A stretch of 5,412 nucleotides of DNA, taken from contig DOKO01000371.1 in NCBI GenBank assembly GCA_003510825.1, positions 1 to 5,412 of the forward strand, read 5' to 3'. The position numbers and the translations under genes are program-made. This document shows positions 5,362-5,412 of the stretch, one piece after another (position 1 is the stretch's first letter; every line of letters begins with the position of its first letter). Origin of the DNA: Stenotrophomonas sp. Lineage in GTDB: Bacteria; Pseudomonadota; Gammaproteobacteria; Xanthomonadales; Xanthomonadaceae. The notes under the pieces were generated by a model. That model saw only the letters and a list, made by a program, of their open reading frames with translations. It made no database searches and was not told the DNA's origin.

Positions 5362-5412
5362 ATGCAGCCCACCTTCCCCCTGCCTGAAGCCGACGCCCTG
5401 GCCCACAGCGAC
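5362..5412 (+). CDS. Start of a gene, possibly a MidA/COG1565 SAM-dependent methyltransferase (3' truncated)
   Basis: Only 17 codons are visible: MQPTFPLPEADALAHSD, open to the right edge. The start is divergent from the pteridine reductase gene and 58 bases from it, with a weak GAAGA ahead of it. The pattern of Pro-rich residues, then LPxxxALAHS, resembles the N-terminus of gammaproteobacterial MidA-type class I methyltransferases (relatives of NDUFAF7), where the first helix begins just after this point. The assignment is from memory of the family pattern over a very short stretch, so the gene call is firmer than the product. Confidence 0.5.
   Translation, partial: MQPTFPLPEADALAHSD

Noticed and set aside
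5304..5372. N-terminal extension of the pteridine reductase to an ATG at 5372
   Set aside because: It would overlap the start of the divergent gene and precede the family's usual N-terminus; GGAGGA sits directly before the internal ATG at 5303.

Overview
The window is uniformly GC-rich and densely coding, with strongly GC-biased third positions. Gene content, protein style and a pair of GTAG-type palindromic repeats point to a gammaproteobacterium of the Xanthomonadaceae, most likely Stenotrophomonas. That placement is an inference from sequence character, not from a database match. Every stretch is coding or a short intergenic gap; no gap exceeds about 100 bases. No RNA gene, CRISPR array, insertion sequence or prophage gene is visible.

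Left half (1-3086, + strand): a compact three-gene phosphorelay-type operon. The 5'-truncated first gene is a PAS-domain histidine kinase (1-1133). It overlaps by ATGA a stand-alone Rcp1-like receiver (1130-1570). Four bases later comes a 503-aa soluble protein with a receiver, a histidine kinase core and a second, degenerate receiver (1575-3086). None of the visible parts has a membrane segment or a DNA-binding output domain. The set therefore looks like a cytosolic phosphate-relay module whose input lies upstream of the window or in the truncated kinase.

Middle (3087-4003): a convergent gap holds two head-to-head GTAG palindromes that together form a long imperfect hairpin. Then, on the minus strand, comes a 249-aa Anbu-type (bacterial proteasome-related) N-terminal nucleophile hydrolase. 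A short divergent gap with a plausible sigma70-type promoter for the protease leads to folK.

Right half (4004-5412): folK (HPPK, folate pathway) on the + strand converges on a pteridine-reductase-like SDR on the minus strand. The gap between them carries a perfect 20-bp-stem palindrome. HPPK and a pteridine reductase side by side suggest a pterin or folate-cofactor locus, although they face each other and are not an operon. A divergent gene begins at 5362; only 17 codons are visible, and they resemble the N-terminus of MidA/COG1565 SAM-dependent methyltransferases.

No clearly new system is evident. The points most worth a second look are the three-gene relay with its decayed C-terminal receiver, the Anbu gene apparently separated from its usual partners, the folK/pteridine reductase pairing, and the palindromes that occupy both convergent junctions.
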